49,230 bases of DNA from Streptomyces sp. MBT65 (GTDB lineage: Bacteria; Actinomycetota; Actinomycetes; Streptomycetales; Streptomycetaceae): contig NZ_JAENRY010000069.1 in NCBI RefSeq assembly GCF_016612545.1, positions 1-49,230 of the forward strand, given 5' to 3'. The notes beneath the pieces are model-generated. The model had not been told where the DNA came from. It ran no database searches and saw nothing but the letters and a program-made list of their open reading frames with translations. Made by a program: the position numbers and the translations under genes. Of the stretch, positions 15,154 to 23,576 are shown piece after piece. The first letter of the stretch is position 1. Each line of letters begins with the position of its first letter.

Positions 15154-16214
15154 CTCAGTTCCTCGACTCCAGCTCTGACCTCGCGGTGCGCGAGGCCGCC
15201 CAGAACCTTCGCAACTGGCAGCGCGACCGCGAGGGACTCGGTGTCGCCCTCGTCCACGGGCCGGTGTCAGCCGAGGACCGGCTCTACCACTCGAAGTGCC
15301 CCGTGGACCAGCGCTCCGTGACCGCCCTGTCCGAGGCCCTCGACGACATCGGCGCCCGCTGGAAAGTGCTGAACCCGTGCGAGCCGGGCTTCATCACGGA
15401 GTTGGCCGGCTACGACGTCGCCCTCTCGAACCTGCACGGGCCATACGGGGAGGACGGGAGGCTCCAGGGCCTGCTCGACTACCTGCGCGTGCCGTACTGC
15501 GGCAGCGGAGTCGCGGCGTCCGCGGTGGCCGCCGACAAGATCCTGTGCAAGCGGGTGATGCTGAGCCTCGGCGTCCCCACGCCCGGGTGGTGGGTGTGGT
15601 CCGGCGGATCAACGCAGTGGAACGGACGCGCCGCGATGGTCAAACCACCGTTCGGCGGCTCCAGCGTGGGCATGAGCCTGGTACGCGAACAGGCCGATCT
15701 TCCCCGGGCGTTGGCGGACGCGGCCGGCGAAGAAGGCGATGCCGTACTGGTCGAGGACTATCTGACCGGCGTACCGCTGACCGTGGGGCTCCTCGAACTC
15801 CCTGAAGGCGCGGTCGTGGTGTTCCCTCCGCTGGCCACCGAGGCGACCGAGGCGGAGTTCTACGACGCCGACACCAAGCTCGACGTGGACTCCAGGGGCG
15901 CCGTGGTCGTGCGGGCCGCCGAGTTGTCGCCGGAGGTGCTGGCCAAGGTCACCGAGTGCGCCACGACGCTGTGGGACGGACTCGGGTTGCGTGGTTCGGC
16001 GCGCGTCGACTTCATCCTCGCCGAGGACGACGAGCCGTACGTGCTGGAGGTCAACAGCACGCCGGGCATGTCCCGTGACAGCAACTTCGTGGTGGGCGCC
16101 GCGATGGTCGGACTCACGCACACGGACGTCGTAGTGGCCATGCTGCATGAGGCGTTGACCCGACCGCCCTACGATGTCCCCCTGCCCACTCCCGCGTTTC
16201 CAGCACCACGCTGA
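15150..16214 (+). CDS. D-Ala-D-Ala ligase-like ATP-grasp enzyme
   Basis: 354 residues. An N-terminal extension is followed by a Ddl-type fold: LHGPYGEDGRLQGLL (about 91-105), VPYCGSGVAASAVAADK, MVKPPFGGSSVGMSLV and the C-terminal VDFILAEDDEPYVLEVNST with PGMS. These give the ATP-grasp Lys, metal-binding Asp/Glu/Asn and Gly-rich loop. Ddl enzymes join two amino acids, usually D-alanine. The E-x3-G-x-E segment of true Ddl is altered (VEDYLTGVPLTVG), as is the Tyr-Lys segment (YDADTKLDV), so the substrate may differ. It overlaps the epimerase gene, which suggests that the epimerase supplies a D-amino acid to it. The housekeeping role of ddl is less likely in this context. Confidence 0.85.
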   Translation: MTQFLDSSSDLAVREAAQNLRNWQRDREGLGVALVHGPVSAEDRLYHSKCPVDQRSVTALSEALDDIGARWKVLNPCEPGFITELAGYDVALSNLHGPYGEDGRLQGLLDYLRVPYCGSGVAASAVAADKILCKRVMLSLGVPTPGWWVWSGGSTQWNGRAAMVKPPFGGSSVGMSLVREQADLPRALADAAGEEGDAVLVEDYLTGVPLTVGLLELPEGAVVVFPPLATEATEAEFYDADTKLDVDSRGAVVVRAAELSPEVLAKVTECATTLWDGLGLRGSARVDFILAEDDEPYVLEVNSTPGMSRDSNFVVGAAMVGLTHTDVVVAMLHEALTRPPYDVPLPTPAFPAPR

Positions 16215-16253
16215 CCCGGGAGGCTGCCGTCTCACCGTAGGAGCCCGCCCGCT

Positions 16254-16799
16254 GTGTCGCGCGTCCACGATGTCCCCATGTGCCGACAGCTCATCGCCCC
16301 CGAGGAGTGGGATCGGCACGGAGGCTGGGCACTCGGGGACAGGGTGGAATGGTCCAACCGCGCGTGCGGCCTGGCCTCGCTGAGAATGATCCTGCTCGCC
16401 TACGGGCGCGAGGCACCCACGGTCACGGAACTGCTGAAACTCGCGGTCAAGCAAGAGGTCCTGACCCCGCGTGGAGCACTACATGCAGGGATCGCGAGCC
16501 TGGCCACCGACCTCGGCGTCCCATCGGCCGCAGAGCCCGTACCGGTCGGAGAACTGCTCGGCCACCTCGATGACGCACCCGTCATCGTGTCCGTCACCGA
16601 GCAGCTCCCCGACGACGGCCGTTCCGGAGGCCACCTCGTCATCCTCCGCGGCTACGAGAACGGCCCCGACCCGACGATCTTCATCCGGGACCCGTCGGCC
16701 TGGGGCCAGACGCACGATCAAGTCCCCCTGACTCGCCTGTCCCCTTCCTACGCCGGCCGCGCGATCACCTTCGCGCCCCTGAACAACGGAGAGTCCTGA
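16254..16799 (+). CDS. C39-type papain-like peptidase
   Basis: 181 residues with the C39/papain-like catalytic set: C38 in SNRACGLASLRMILLAYG, H127 in SGGHLVILRGYE and D146 in IFIRDPSAW. There is no signal peptide, membrane segment or ABC-transporter domain, so it is a cytoplasmic stand-alone enzyme. C39 peptidases classically cut double-glycine leaders, but single-domain members also act as amidases or transferases on peptides. GTG 16254 has AGGAG ten bases upstream. It begins 39 bases after the ligase gene, and its TGA overlaps the ATG of the MurF-like gene. Processing of a peptide made by this cassette is inferred. Confidence 0.75.
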   Translation: MSRVHDVPMCRQLIAPEEWDRHGGWALGDRVEWSNRACGLASLRMILLAYGREAPTVTELLKLAVKQEVLTPRGALHAGIASLATDLGVPSAAEPVPVGELLGHLDDAPVIVSVTEQLPDDGRSGGHLVILRGYENGPDPTIFIRDPSAWGQTHDQVPLTRLSPSYAGRAITFAPLNNGES

Positions 16800-17161
16800 T
16801 GACCGAGGCAGACGGCGACACGACCCAGGCCGCAGGCGGCCGGAGGATCGCCGTACTCGGAGAAATGCTGGAGCTCGGCGACGAAGCCGTCGAAGCCCAC
16901 CGCGCGGTCGGCCGCATGGCAGCCGAGAACGGCGTCGATCTCGTCGTAGCGGTCGGCGACACACTCGCCAAGCAACTCGCCCTCGCGGCGGGCGCGGCAG
17001 GCGTCCCGGACATCGCGATGGTCGGCGACAACGGCACCGCCGCCGCATACCTGGCCTCCATCCTCCGCCCCGGCGACGTCGTTCTCGTGAAGGCGTCCCG
17101 CGGCGGACAGCTCTGGCAGATCGCCCAAGCACTCACGGGGCAGCCCGTCACCGGCCTGTGA
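16799..17161 (+). CDS. Stand-alone MurF C-terminal domain
   Basis: 120 residues matching only the last domain of MurF (UDP-MurNAc-tripeptide--D-Ala-D-Ala ligase). After a 15-residue leader comes RRIAVLGEMLELGDEAVEAH, then VDLVVAVGDTLAKQLA and PGDVVLVKASRGGQLWQIA. The N-terminal UDP-binding domain and the central P-loop domain, about 300 residues, are absent. The start overlaps the peptidase stop (TGATG), so the gene boundary itself looks natural. Either an internal deletion fused the start of a full Mur-ligase gene to its end, or this is a genuine domain-only protein. Without the ATP site it cannot be a ligase alone. It is the last gene of the cassette; 170 bases of unassigned sequence follow. 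Confidence 0.8.
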   Translation: MTEADGDTTQAAGGRRIAVLGEMLELGDEAVEAHRAVGRMAAENGVDLVVAVGDTLAKQLALAAGAAGVPDIAMVGDNGTAAAYLASILRPGDVVLVKASRGGQLWQIAQALTGQPVTGL

Positions 17162-17329
17162 ACAGCCGTCGGCCTGCTGGGTGGCCAGCGGTAGCCGCAC
17201 GTGACGTGCTTGAGGCGAAGCCGGTTCTTGCGGATGTGGATGTAGTCCGCATCCAGGTCGTCGCCTGCCTGGTGGAGGCCGAGCGCCAGGGCGACGACAG
17301 AAACACTCGTGGGCTCACGAGCGGGACCC

Positions 17330-17758
17330 TCAGGGGTTGGTATGAATGCCGACGCCCACGCCTTTCGCCCATGCACTGATCATTTCGTGAGACCGGCGTC
17401 CCCAGGCTGGCAGGTTGATCTTGCCGTCGTGGGTGAGCTGTTCGGCCTCGACGACTCCGAAGTGCTGATAGCAGTCGGCGAGCAGGCCGGCCGCCACCTG
17501 CACCAGGAGGCTTGCGTCGTCGGCCGCACCGAGCAGGAGACCGGTTTGGCCGACGGCCAGTTGTTGGTCGGTGGAGCCGAAGACCATGTGTGCCGTGCTG
17601 CCGCGATCGCTGGCCAGTCCGCAGGCCCGGCCGTTGGCGCCGACGCTCAGGGTCAGGCGGGCGGTCGCAGTACCGGAGGCGCCGGCGCGGGTCGCGCTGT
17701 GCTGGATCAGGTACTGCAGTATGGCCTCTCTCTTCCGGCCGGGACAGTCGGCGGTCAA
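17330..17758 (-). CDS. Hypothetical protein coupled to MFS gene
   Basis: 142 residues starting at TTG 17758, which overlaps the TGA of the transporter gene (ATTGA). The product has an ordered look: KREAILQYLIQHSATRAG, RLTLSVGANGRACGLASDRG, TDQQLAVGQTGLLLGAADDA, LLADCYQHFGVVEAEQL and a C-terminal basic helix. I do not recognise the family. The frame is open far upstream, antisense within the MFS gene, but only this part lacks another gene on top of it. Translational coupling suggests a role linked to the exporter. Confidence 0.55.
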   Translation of the reverse strand: MTADCPGRKREAILQYLIQHSATRAGASGTATARLTLSVGANGRACGLASDRGSTAHMVFGSTDQQLAVGQTGLLLGAADDASLLVQVAAGLLADCYQHFGVVEAEQLTHDGKINLPAWGRRSHEMISAWAKGVGVGIHTNP

Positions 17759-19083
17759 TGCCGTCGCGCCCTGGTGGACGCGCGCTCTCCCGATGCGGTG
17801 GGTTCCTGGCACGTGCCGTCCCCGACGCTGCCGTCCGGCCTTCCGCTCGCTCGCCGTGCGTTCCTCGGCGAGTGCGTCAGCAGGACGACACCAAGCCCTG
17901 CCGCCACGATCTGCGCGGCGGCTGCCATACCCAGAAGCGGTGCGGCACCCAGTGCGCCCAGGGCACCGATCCCGGCTGCTCCCGCCGCGGCCGCCGTGCT
18001 CTTCAGACCGGCGCCGAGGGTGAAGATCTGGGTGCGCAACGGCTGCGGCGCGTAGCGTTCGCGTGCGGCGAGCAGGGTGCTGAACAGCGGACCCGTTGCC
18101 CAGCCCGCCGTGGCGAACAGCGCCGTGGTCAGTGCCATTCCGGCGACACATGCGGCCAAGGCCAAAGGCAGTGCGATCAGCGGCAGGCACAGCAGCACTA
18201 CTCGTTCGGGCCGGGTACGGGTCCAGGGTTTGACGGCGTAGGTGAGGGAGCCGGCCATGGCGCCGACGGCGAAGGCGGTCATCAGACCGCCCGCCGCCCA
18301 GCCCGCATGACGTTCGGTCGCCAGGAGCGCCGTGATGACGGGCAAGGCTCCGATGCCGATCTGGCCGATACTGCTGGCCCAGGTGACGGACCGCAGCGGT
18401 GGGTTGCTCAGGATTTCCCGCGCGCCGGCCGCGAGGACGGCGGGCCGTAGTGCGTCGGTCGTACGGCCCTTGGTGGGAGGGCGGACAGGCAGCCGCAGCA
18501 GGGTCACAGCACAGGCGCCGATCAGCGCGGCCGTGCCGAGGGCGAAGAGAGCCGCGCCCGGTCCGATCGTGGTGGCCAGAATCGCTGCCAGCGCGGGGCC
18601 GAGGATGCCTGCCAGGTTGTAGGTGGTGGAGTCGATGCTGAAGGCGCGGGTGAGGGCTCGCTCGGGGAGGAGTTCGGCTAGCAGGCTGGTGAGTCCCCCG
18701 GTGACCAGGGGCGCGCAGCAGCCGGCCGCGAGGACCAGGAGCAGGACGAGGGGCGTGGGGAGACGGCCCAGCGCCCATGCCGTCGCGGCCAGACCGGTGC
18801 CGTAGGCGGCCAGGCCCAGGCCGTGGAAGAGCTTGCGGTGGCGGACCCAGTCGGCGAGGGCGCCGGCCACGGGAGCCGCGACCACGTGGGGCACCATCAG
18901 CGCGGCGACCAGGAGGCCGCCGAGGCTTGCGCTGTGTTCGCGGGCCAGGGCGAGCAGAACGAGTGCGACGCGCGCTCCCTCGTCGGCCAGACGCGCCGGT
19001 ATCGCAACGCCGAGGTAACAGGCCGTGGGCGTGGCGACGGCGGCGGGTGCGGCGGTGGCGGCCATCGAGGTCCTGCCCGTCAT
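17755..19083 (-). CDS. MFS exporter
   Basis: 442 residues with about 12 hydrophobic segments. The MFS motif A-like loop after the second segment reads GALADWVRHRKLFHG, and a central cytoplasmic loop (RLPVRPPTKGRTTDALRP) separates the two halves. This fits a major facilitator drug or metabolite exporter; the substrate is unknown. The C-terminal tail beyond the last segment is Arg/Ser-rich. The start ATG is 83 bases from the divergent CGNR regulator start, a standard exporter-regulator pairing. Confidence 0.85.
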   Translation of the reverse strand: MTGRTSMAATAAPAAVATPTACYLGVAIPARLADEGARVALVLLALAREHSASLGGLLVAALMVPHVVAAPVAGALADWVRHRKLFHGLGLAAYGTGLAATAWALGRLPTPLVLLLVLAAGCCAPLVTGGLTSLLAELLPERALTRAFSIDSTTYNLAGILGPALAAILATTIGPGAALFALGTAALIGACAVTLLRLPVRPPTKGRTTDALRPAVLAAGAREILSNPPLRSVTWASSIGQIGIGALPVITALLATERHAGWAAGGLMTAFAVGAMAGSLTYAVKPWTRTRPERVVLLCLPLIALPLALAACVAGMALTTALFATAGWATGPLFSTLLAARERYAPQPLRTQIFTLGAGLKSTAAAAGAAGIGALGALGAAPLLGMAAAAQIVAAGLGVVLLTHSPRNARRASGRPDGSVGDGTCQEPTASGERASTRARRH

Positions 19084-19166
19084 CAGGGGGCCGTGGCACG
19101 GTATGGAACCGGCCCCGGATTTCCGCGAGCGTTATCGGTTAAGGGTCTGATTCCACGATCTTGTCG

Positions 19167-19748
19167 ATGTATGCCTGCGTGGGCGACACTGATGGGGTGG
19201 AGTTCACTTTCGTCAGCGGTCATCCGGCCTTGGACCTGGCCGCCACGCTGACTTGGCGCAGCAGCTACCCGATCGAACTGCTGGTCGGCCCGCGGGATCT
19301 GTCCCAGTGGATCGAGCAGGCGGGGCTGGCGGACGTTGCCGGGCGGGTCGATGACGCCGATGTCGAGCGGATGCGGAAGTTGCGTGAGGCCGTCTACCGC
19401 ACGGCGTCCGCAGATCTGTCGGACCAGCAACCCCGCGCCGGGGACCTGCGGCTCATCAGCAGGACAGCGGCCGGCAAGCAGGTCACGCCGGTGCTGGAGG
19501 AGTTGGGCCGCGCGGTGTGGCGCGGCGACGTCGACCAGGTACGGGCCACGGTGGCCCATCAGGCGTGCGTCCTGCTCGGCGGCTCCGATTACCGTCGCAT
19601 CCGGGCGTGCGTGGACACCGAGTGCACTCGACTTTTCATCGACCATTCCCGGTCCGGCAGCCGCCGCTGGTGCGACAAGCAGACCTGCGGCGGGCGGGCC
19701 AACGCCGCGGCCTACCGTCGGCGCCGTTCGCAGCCCTCGCCGCGATAG
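19167..19748 (+). CDS. CGNR zinc-finger regulator (ABATE domain)
   Basis: About 193 residues. The N-terminal part (FTFVSGHPALDLAATLTWRS, then LREAVYRTASADL) is an ABATE domain. The C-terminal part is the CGNR zinc finger: C-x4-C in RACVDTECTRLFIDHSR, then RRWCDKQTCGGRANAAAYRR. The signature CGNR reads CGGR here. These proteins are predicted stress-responsive transcription regulators. Divergence from the MFS gene suggests control of it. The start is uncertain: ATG 19167 lacks a ribosome site, and GTG 19197 would give VEFTFVSG, closer to the usual family start. Confidence 0.85.
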   Translation: MYACVGDTDGVEFTFVSGHPALDLAATLTWRSSYPIELLVGPRDLSQWIEQAGLADVAGRVDDADVERMRKLREAVYRTASADLSDQQPRAGDLRLISRTAAGKQVTPVLEELGRAVWRGDVDQVRATVAHQACVLLGGSDYRRIRACVDTECTRLFIDHSRSGSRRWCDKQTCGGRANAAAYRRRRSQPSPR

Positions 19749-19750
19749 CC

Positions 19751-19978
19751 TCACGCGCCCACGCCGTGTTCGCGGTTCCGGTGCACGACCAGCGGTGTGG
19801 CGGTGGCGTCGTAGTCGGTGCATGCCGGGCTACCTATGAGCAGGGTGTGGTCGACGAGTTCCAGGGTTGTTCCAGTCGGCAGGCGAGCGCCGCGATCGTG
19901 CGCAGGACGGGACGCCACCGCGAAGCTCGTGGTCTGCGTCGTCGAATTGGTGGGATGAGGAAGGCATACAGGCCCCGG
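19751..19978 (-). other. Open remnant, unidentified
   Basis: In the same frame as the adenylation-domain remnant, but after its stop, about 75 codons remain open and end HRNREHGVGA and TGA. The part GTTLELVDHTLLIGSPACTD looks protein-like. A GTG inside could start a 55-residue product, but there is no ribosome site. I cannot name it. Confidence 0.25.
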
Positions 19979-20083
19979 CTATCGCGACAGCAGCGCGGCA
20001 AGGGCGCCGCGATCCGTCTTGCCGTTGCCGTTGAGGGGCAGTTCGGCCAGGACGCGCAGGGTGCGCGCCACCATGTACTCCGG
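19979..20083 (-). pseudogene. Adenylation-domain C-terminus remnant
   Basis: Read on the minus strand, this stretch gives PEYMVARTLRVLAELPLNGN then GKTDRGALAALLSR and a TAG. That is the very end of an AMP-binding/NRPS adenylation domain (the PEYMVP...LPLTPNGKVDR motif with the A10 lysine). Immediately upstream a TGA breaks the frame and the expected LRE residues lie in another frame. No other part of an adenylation domain is recognisable in 20084-20700, which seems to be decayed sequence. Confidence 0.65.
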
Positions 20084-20481
20084 TCAACTCCCGTAGGGAG
20101 CAGTGCCCATCGCGGTTGCTGGTAGTCCAGGTCGTCAAAGCCCACTCGCTGCCCGCGTCTCAGCGTCGGAGGTGGAGCGGGATCCGACGAGTTCCGCCGC
20201 CAGGATGACCGCCACGCCTGGGGTTCGAAGCGGTCCTTCCCCATCCTCACCCCTATGACGTCGTATGCCCGGCCGGCGGACTTTCCGGCAGCGGTGGACA
20301 GGAATGGACGAGTTACCTGGACTGGCGCGGGCAAAGTCGGGGCGCGGACGGCGGGTTGTCTGGGACCGTTTCAGGGATGGCTGCCGTTCTTGGCCGGTGA
20401 GGACGGCCGTCATCAGGTCGCCCTCGCGGCCGTGAGGCGGGCGGGAGTTCGCCTCATCGCGAACCGGCTGTGAGGACGGGG
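20084..20481. other. Decayed non-coding stretch
   Basis: No frame here has a start, ribosome site and plausible product. Short open frames on both strands are Arg/Pro-rich shadows. Given the adenylation-domain end beside it, this is probably debris of a lost biosynthetic gene. Confidence 0.4.
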
Positions 20482-20523
20482 CCGGAGCCCGTCAGTAATT
20501 GCCCTGCGGGAGACGGGCTCCGG
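20482..20523. terminator. Strong hairpin terminator
   Basis: Perfect 12-bp inverted repeat CCGGAGCCCGTC / GACGGGCTCCGG with an 18-base loop, located 187 bases beyond the end of the receiver-PP2C gene (minus strand). It probably terminates that operon. A T-rich tail is lacking. Confidence 0.65.
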
Positions 20524-20709
20524 TCGGCCACAGCCTTAGAGGGATGGCTCCGCGAGGCCATGATCATCAGGCCCGTGCGTGCTCTGGTGAGGTCTGCCGA
20601 CCGCTGCGGTGGGTGGTCCGGCGGGTGATCCGCCTGGTCACCGACGTGATGGCAGCCCTGAGCCGCCCGTAGTCCCGCGCATGCCACGGTCTCCGGCGGC
20701 GTCAGGAAC

Positions 20710-21903
20710 TTACCCGGTGTCCCAGTCGAGTCGGAGGACGGCGATGTCGTCGGTGTGACGTCCGGCGTTCAGTGCCTGGGCTTCTTTGATGATGTGGTCG
20801 ACGTGGGCGGCTGCGTCGTTGGGCGACAGGTTGCGGATGAGGGCGAGGAGTCCTTCGACGCCGAGCCGCCCGGTGTGCGAGCCGTTGTGTCCTTCGGTGA
20901 GGCCGTCGGTGTAGAGCGTCAGGGCTGCGGCGGCCGGGAGCGGGATGACCGTGGCCGGCCAGGCGGCGGGCTTCTGGGTGATGGCCAGAGCCCGTCCGTG
21001 TTCTACGTCGAGTTCGCGGGTGCCGCCGGCGGTCGTGAGGAGCGGGGCGTGGTGGCCGGCCAGGTACAGGGTGGCGGTGGCAGCCTGCTGGTCGAGGGTG
21101 AGGAGGGTGCAGGTGGCGAACAAGGGCCGGGGGCCGCATTCGGCGACCAGGATGCGTTCCATGAGGCGCAGGAGGCCGGGACCGCGGTGGCCGCCCAGGA
21201 TGAGGGAGCGCCAGGCGATGCGGAGGCAGACGCCGGCTGCGGCGGCGTCCGGGCCGTGTCCGCTGACGTCGCCGACCACGGCGTGCAGGAGGCCGTCGTC
21301 GCCTTCGACGACGTCGAGGAAGTCCCCGCCCAGCAGCGCTCGTTCGGCGCCGGGCAGGTAGCGGGCGGTCACGGTGACCGTCGACGTATCGAGGAGGGGC
21401 TGAGGCAGCAGGCCCCGTTCCAGGCGGGCGTTCTCCTCGGCGCGCAGGCGGGCTTTCTGGGCCTCGGCGGCTGCACGTTCGCTCTGGCTGCGGTAGACGG
21501 CGTAGCGGATGGTCCGGTGCAGCTGGTCGGCTGCGACGCTGCCTTTGACCAGGTAGTCCTGGGCGCCGGCGGCCATGGCCTCGGCCCCCGCCTGTTTCTC
21601 CGACAGGCCAGTGAGGACGATCACGGCGGTGTGCGGAGCGAGTTCGCGTACGGCGGCGATCGCCTTGGTGCCGGAGGCGTCGGGAAGGTGCAGGTCGAGC
21701 AGGATGCAGTCGATGTCGCGGGAGGCGAGTTCGCGGCGGGCTCCGGCGAGCGTTGTCCGCGTGGACAGTTCGAAGCGCAGCCCGGTGTCGTGGAGGAGTT
21801 CGTCGACGAGTACGGCGTCCGCCTCGTCGTCCTCGACCAAAAGGATGCGGTACGCCGGGTCCGGCGAGGGCATCCCGGGCGGGGCTGTGGCGAGGGTGGT
21901 CAA
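20710..21903 (-). CDS. Response regulator with PP2C (SpoIIE) phosphatase
   Basis: 397 residues. Residues 18-135 are a receiver domain with acidic pocket ED (about 24-26), phospho-acceptor D70 (CILLDLHLPDA), T98 and K120 (DYLVKGS). A coiled linker (about 136-165) leads to a SpoIIE-type PP2C phosphatase with LGGDFLDVV (D194), GDVSGHGPDA (D212) and the terminal HTDDIAVL. This is the RsbU/RsbP-like design in which phosphorylation of the receiver controls dephosphorylation of an anti-anti-sigma factor. The start overlaps the histidine-kinase stop (ATGA), so the kinase is its obvious partner. A link to the SigB/SigF-type sigma factor encoded 23 kb away, or to a STAS protein, is possible but speculative. 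Confidence 0.9.
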   Translation of the reverse strand: MTTLATAPPGMPSPDPAYRILLVEDDEADAVLVDELLHDTGLRFELSTRTTLAGARRELASRDIDCILLDLHLPDASGTKAIAAVRELAPHTAVIVLTGLSEKQAGAEAMAAGAQDYLVKGSVAADQLHRTIRYAVYRSQSERAAAEAQKARLRAEENARLERGLLPQPLLDTSTVTVTARYLPGAERALLGGDFLDVVEGDDGLLHAVVGDVSGHGPDAAAAGVCLRIAWRSLILGGHRGPGLLRLMERILVAECGPRPLFATCTLLTLDQQAATATLYLAGHHAPLLTTAGGTRELDVEHGRALAITQKPAAWPATVIPLPAAAALTLYTDGLTEGHNGSHTGRLGVEGLLALIRNLSPNDAAAHVDHIIKEAQALNAGRHTDDIAVLRLDWDTG

Positions 21904-23504
21904 GGTCCTGGCTCCGTGTCGGCGCGGGTCGCTTCGGGCATCGCTGATGGTTCTATCGCCCTGGGGGGCTCACTGGCGAGGGTGAAGGTGATCCGGGCGC
22001 CGTCCTGATAATCGGGATCGACGGCGATGGTGCCGCCGTGGAATTCGACGATCTTCTTGCACATGGCCAGGCCGATGCCGCTGCCGTCGTAGGCGTCCTT
22101 GGTGTGCAGCCGCTGGAAGATCACGAACACCTTGTCGACGTACTCGGGGCCGATGCCGATGCCGTTGTCGGTCACCGTGAACCGCCACAGTGCGCCGTCC
22201 TCGGCGGCGGAGATGTGGATGACGGGCGGACGGCCGGGGTGGCGAAATTTGACGGCGTTGCCGATCAGGTTCTGCCAGAGCATGCCCATCTGGGTGGGGT
22301 CGGCGACCAGCGAGGGCAGCGGATCGTGGGTGATGGACGCCCCGCTCTCCTCGATGCTCATGCTCAGAGTGGACAGGGTCTGCCGCAGTACCGCATCGAG
22401 GTCGACGCTCTGGAGTTCGTGGTGGACGCGGCCGACGCGGGAGAAGTCGAGAAGGTCGCTGATGAGGACCTGCATGCGGTTCGCGCCGTCGACCGCGTAA
22501 TCGATGTACTGGTCGGCCCGGGCGTCGAGTTGACCGCCGTAACGGCGCTGGAGGAGCTGGGTGAAGCTGGAGACCTTGCGCAGCGGCTCCTGCAGATCGT
22601 GGGAGGCGACGTACGCGAACTGCTCCAGCTCGGCGTTGGAGCGTTGCAGGTCGGCCGCCTGCGCGTGGAGCCTCACCCGCGCCTCTTCGGTGAACGCCAG
22701 CTCCCGTACCAGGCGCCGGCGCATGAAGTCGATCTCACCGCTGAGCCGACGCAGGTCCGCCGGCCCGGTGGGGGCGATGGGATGGCCGAAGTCACCGCCG
22801 GCGATGGCCCGGGCATCCGCCCCGAGCTGCCCCAGGGGCGTGGTGATGCCACGGCGCAGCCCCTCGAAGACCAGCACGCTCAGTACGGCGATGACGACCG
22901 CGATCGCGGCGAAGACCCAGTTGCGCAACCGCATCGTGGACGAGAGGTCTCCGGCGGCCTGTGTCCGCTCCGCCCGCAACCGCTTCTGCTGGCCGGCCAG
23001 GGCGGCACGGAGCGCGTCGAAGTCCGTCTTTCCCTCCGCGGCGCGTACGGCGGCCAGCGGCGAGGGGCTTCCGGCGGGGGTGGCGGAGATCGGGCGCGCG
23101 ACCCGTGCCTGCCAGGTCTCCGCCGCATCCCGTACGGCCTTGAGGTCCTTCAGGCCGGCCGCGTCATCGTGGAGCAGCTGCGTCAGGCGCTCGGTGCTGG
23201 TTGTCTGGTCGGCGAGCCCCTGCCGGTAGGGGGTGAGGAAGTCGGCGGTGCCGGTGAGGCCGTAGCCGCGGATGCCGGTCTCCTGGTTCAGCAGCGCCGA
23301 TTCCAGTTGCAGTGCCGTACTCAGGGCCGGAGATTTCACGTTCACCAGGTTCTCGGTGATCGATCCCGTGCGTTGGAGCATCCACGCGCCCGTCACCCCG
23401 AGGAGGGCCAGGGCCGTCAGCGAGACCACCGCCCCGACGCGCAGCCACCGCCGGGTCGTCCAGGTGGACAACGCCCCCGCACGCGCTCTCGTGCTCCCGC
23501 TCAT
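21900..23504 (-). CDS. CHASE3 sensor histidine kinase
   Basis: 534 residues. A membrane segment at about 20-43 is followed by an extracellular CHASE3 domain (about 50-190, ESALLNQETGIRGYGLTG), a second segment (about 197-216), HAMP (to about 265), a short coil, HisKA with H302 in AYVASHDLQEPLRKVSSF, and HATPase with N415 (NLIGNAVKF), D446-N-G and GSGIGLAMCK. This kinase type resembles those paired with small Rcp1-like receivers, one of which is encoded divergently at 23626. ATG 23504 has GGAGGGG ten bases upstream; the frame is open 51 codons further, but that part is non-coding. It overlaps the receiver-PP2C gene. Confidence 0.9.
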   Translation of the reverse strand: MSGSTRARAGALSTWTTRRWLRVGAVVSLTALALLGVTGAWMLQRTGSITENLVNVKSPALSTALQLESALLNQETGIRGYGLTGTADFLTPYRQGLADQTTSTERLTQLLHDDAAGLKDLKAVRDAAETWQARVARPISATPAGSPSPLAAVRAAEGKTDFDALRAALAGQQKRLRAERTQAAGDLSSTMRLRNWVFAAIAVVIAVLSVLVFEGLRRGITTPLGQLGADARAIAGGDFGHPIAPTGPADLRRLSGEIDFMRRRLVRELAFTEEARVRLHAQAADLQRSNAELEQFAYVASHDLQEPLRKVSSFTQLLQRRYGGQLDARADQYIDYAVDGANRMQVLISDLLDFSRVGRVHHELQSVDLDAVLRQTLSTLSMSIEESGASITHDPLPSLVADPTQMGMLWQNLIGNAVKFRHPGRPPVIHISAAEDGALWRFTVTDNGIGIGPEYVDKVFVIFQRLHTKDAYDGSGIGLAMCKKIVEFHGGTIAVDPDYQDGARITFTLASEPPRAIEPSAMPEATRADTEPGP

Positions 23505-23576
23505 CCCGAGTACCCCTCCGCCGTGACAGCCGCCTGCACCATACGGGGGGCGCGGCCACTGTAGAGGAAGGGTGTG

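Noticed and set aside
14353..16214. D-cycloserine biosynthesis cluster
   Set aside because: DapF and Ddl homologues fit, but none of the other dcs-type genes (arginase-like, cysteine-synthase-like, heme enzyme, acetyltransferase) is present.
17759..19099. A long open minus-strand frame running through the MFS gene in another frame
   Set aside because: It is extremely Arg/Pro/Gly-rich and overlaps the clear transporter; only its last part (17330-17758) was kept because nothing else covers it.
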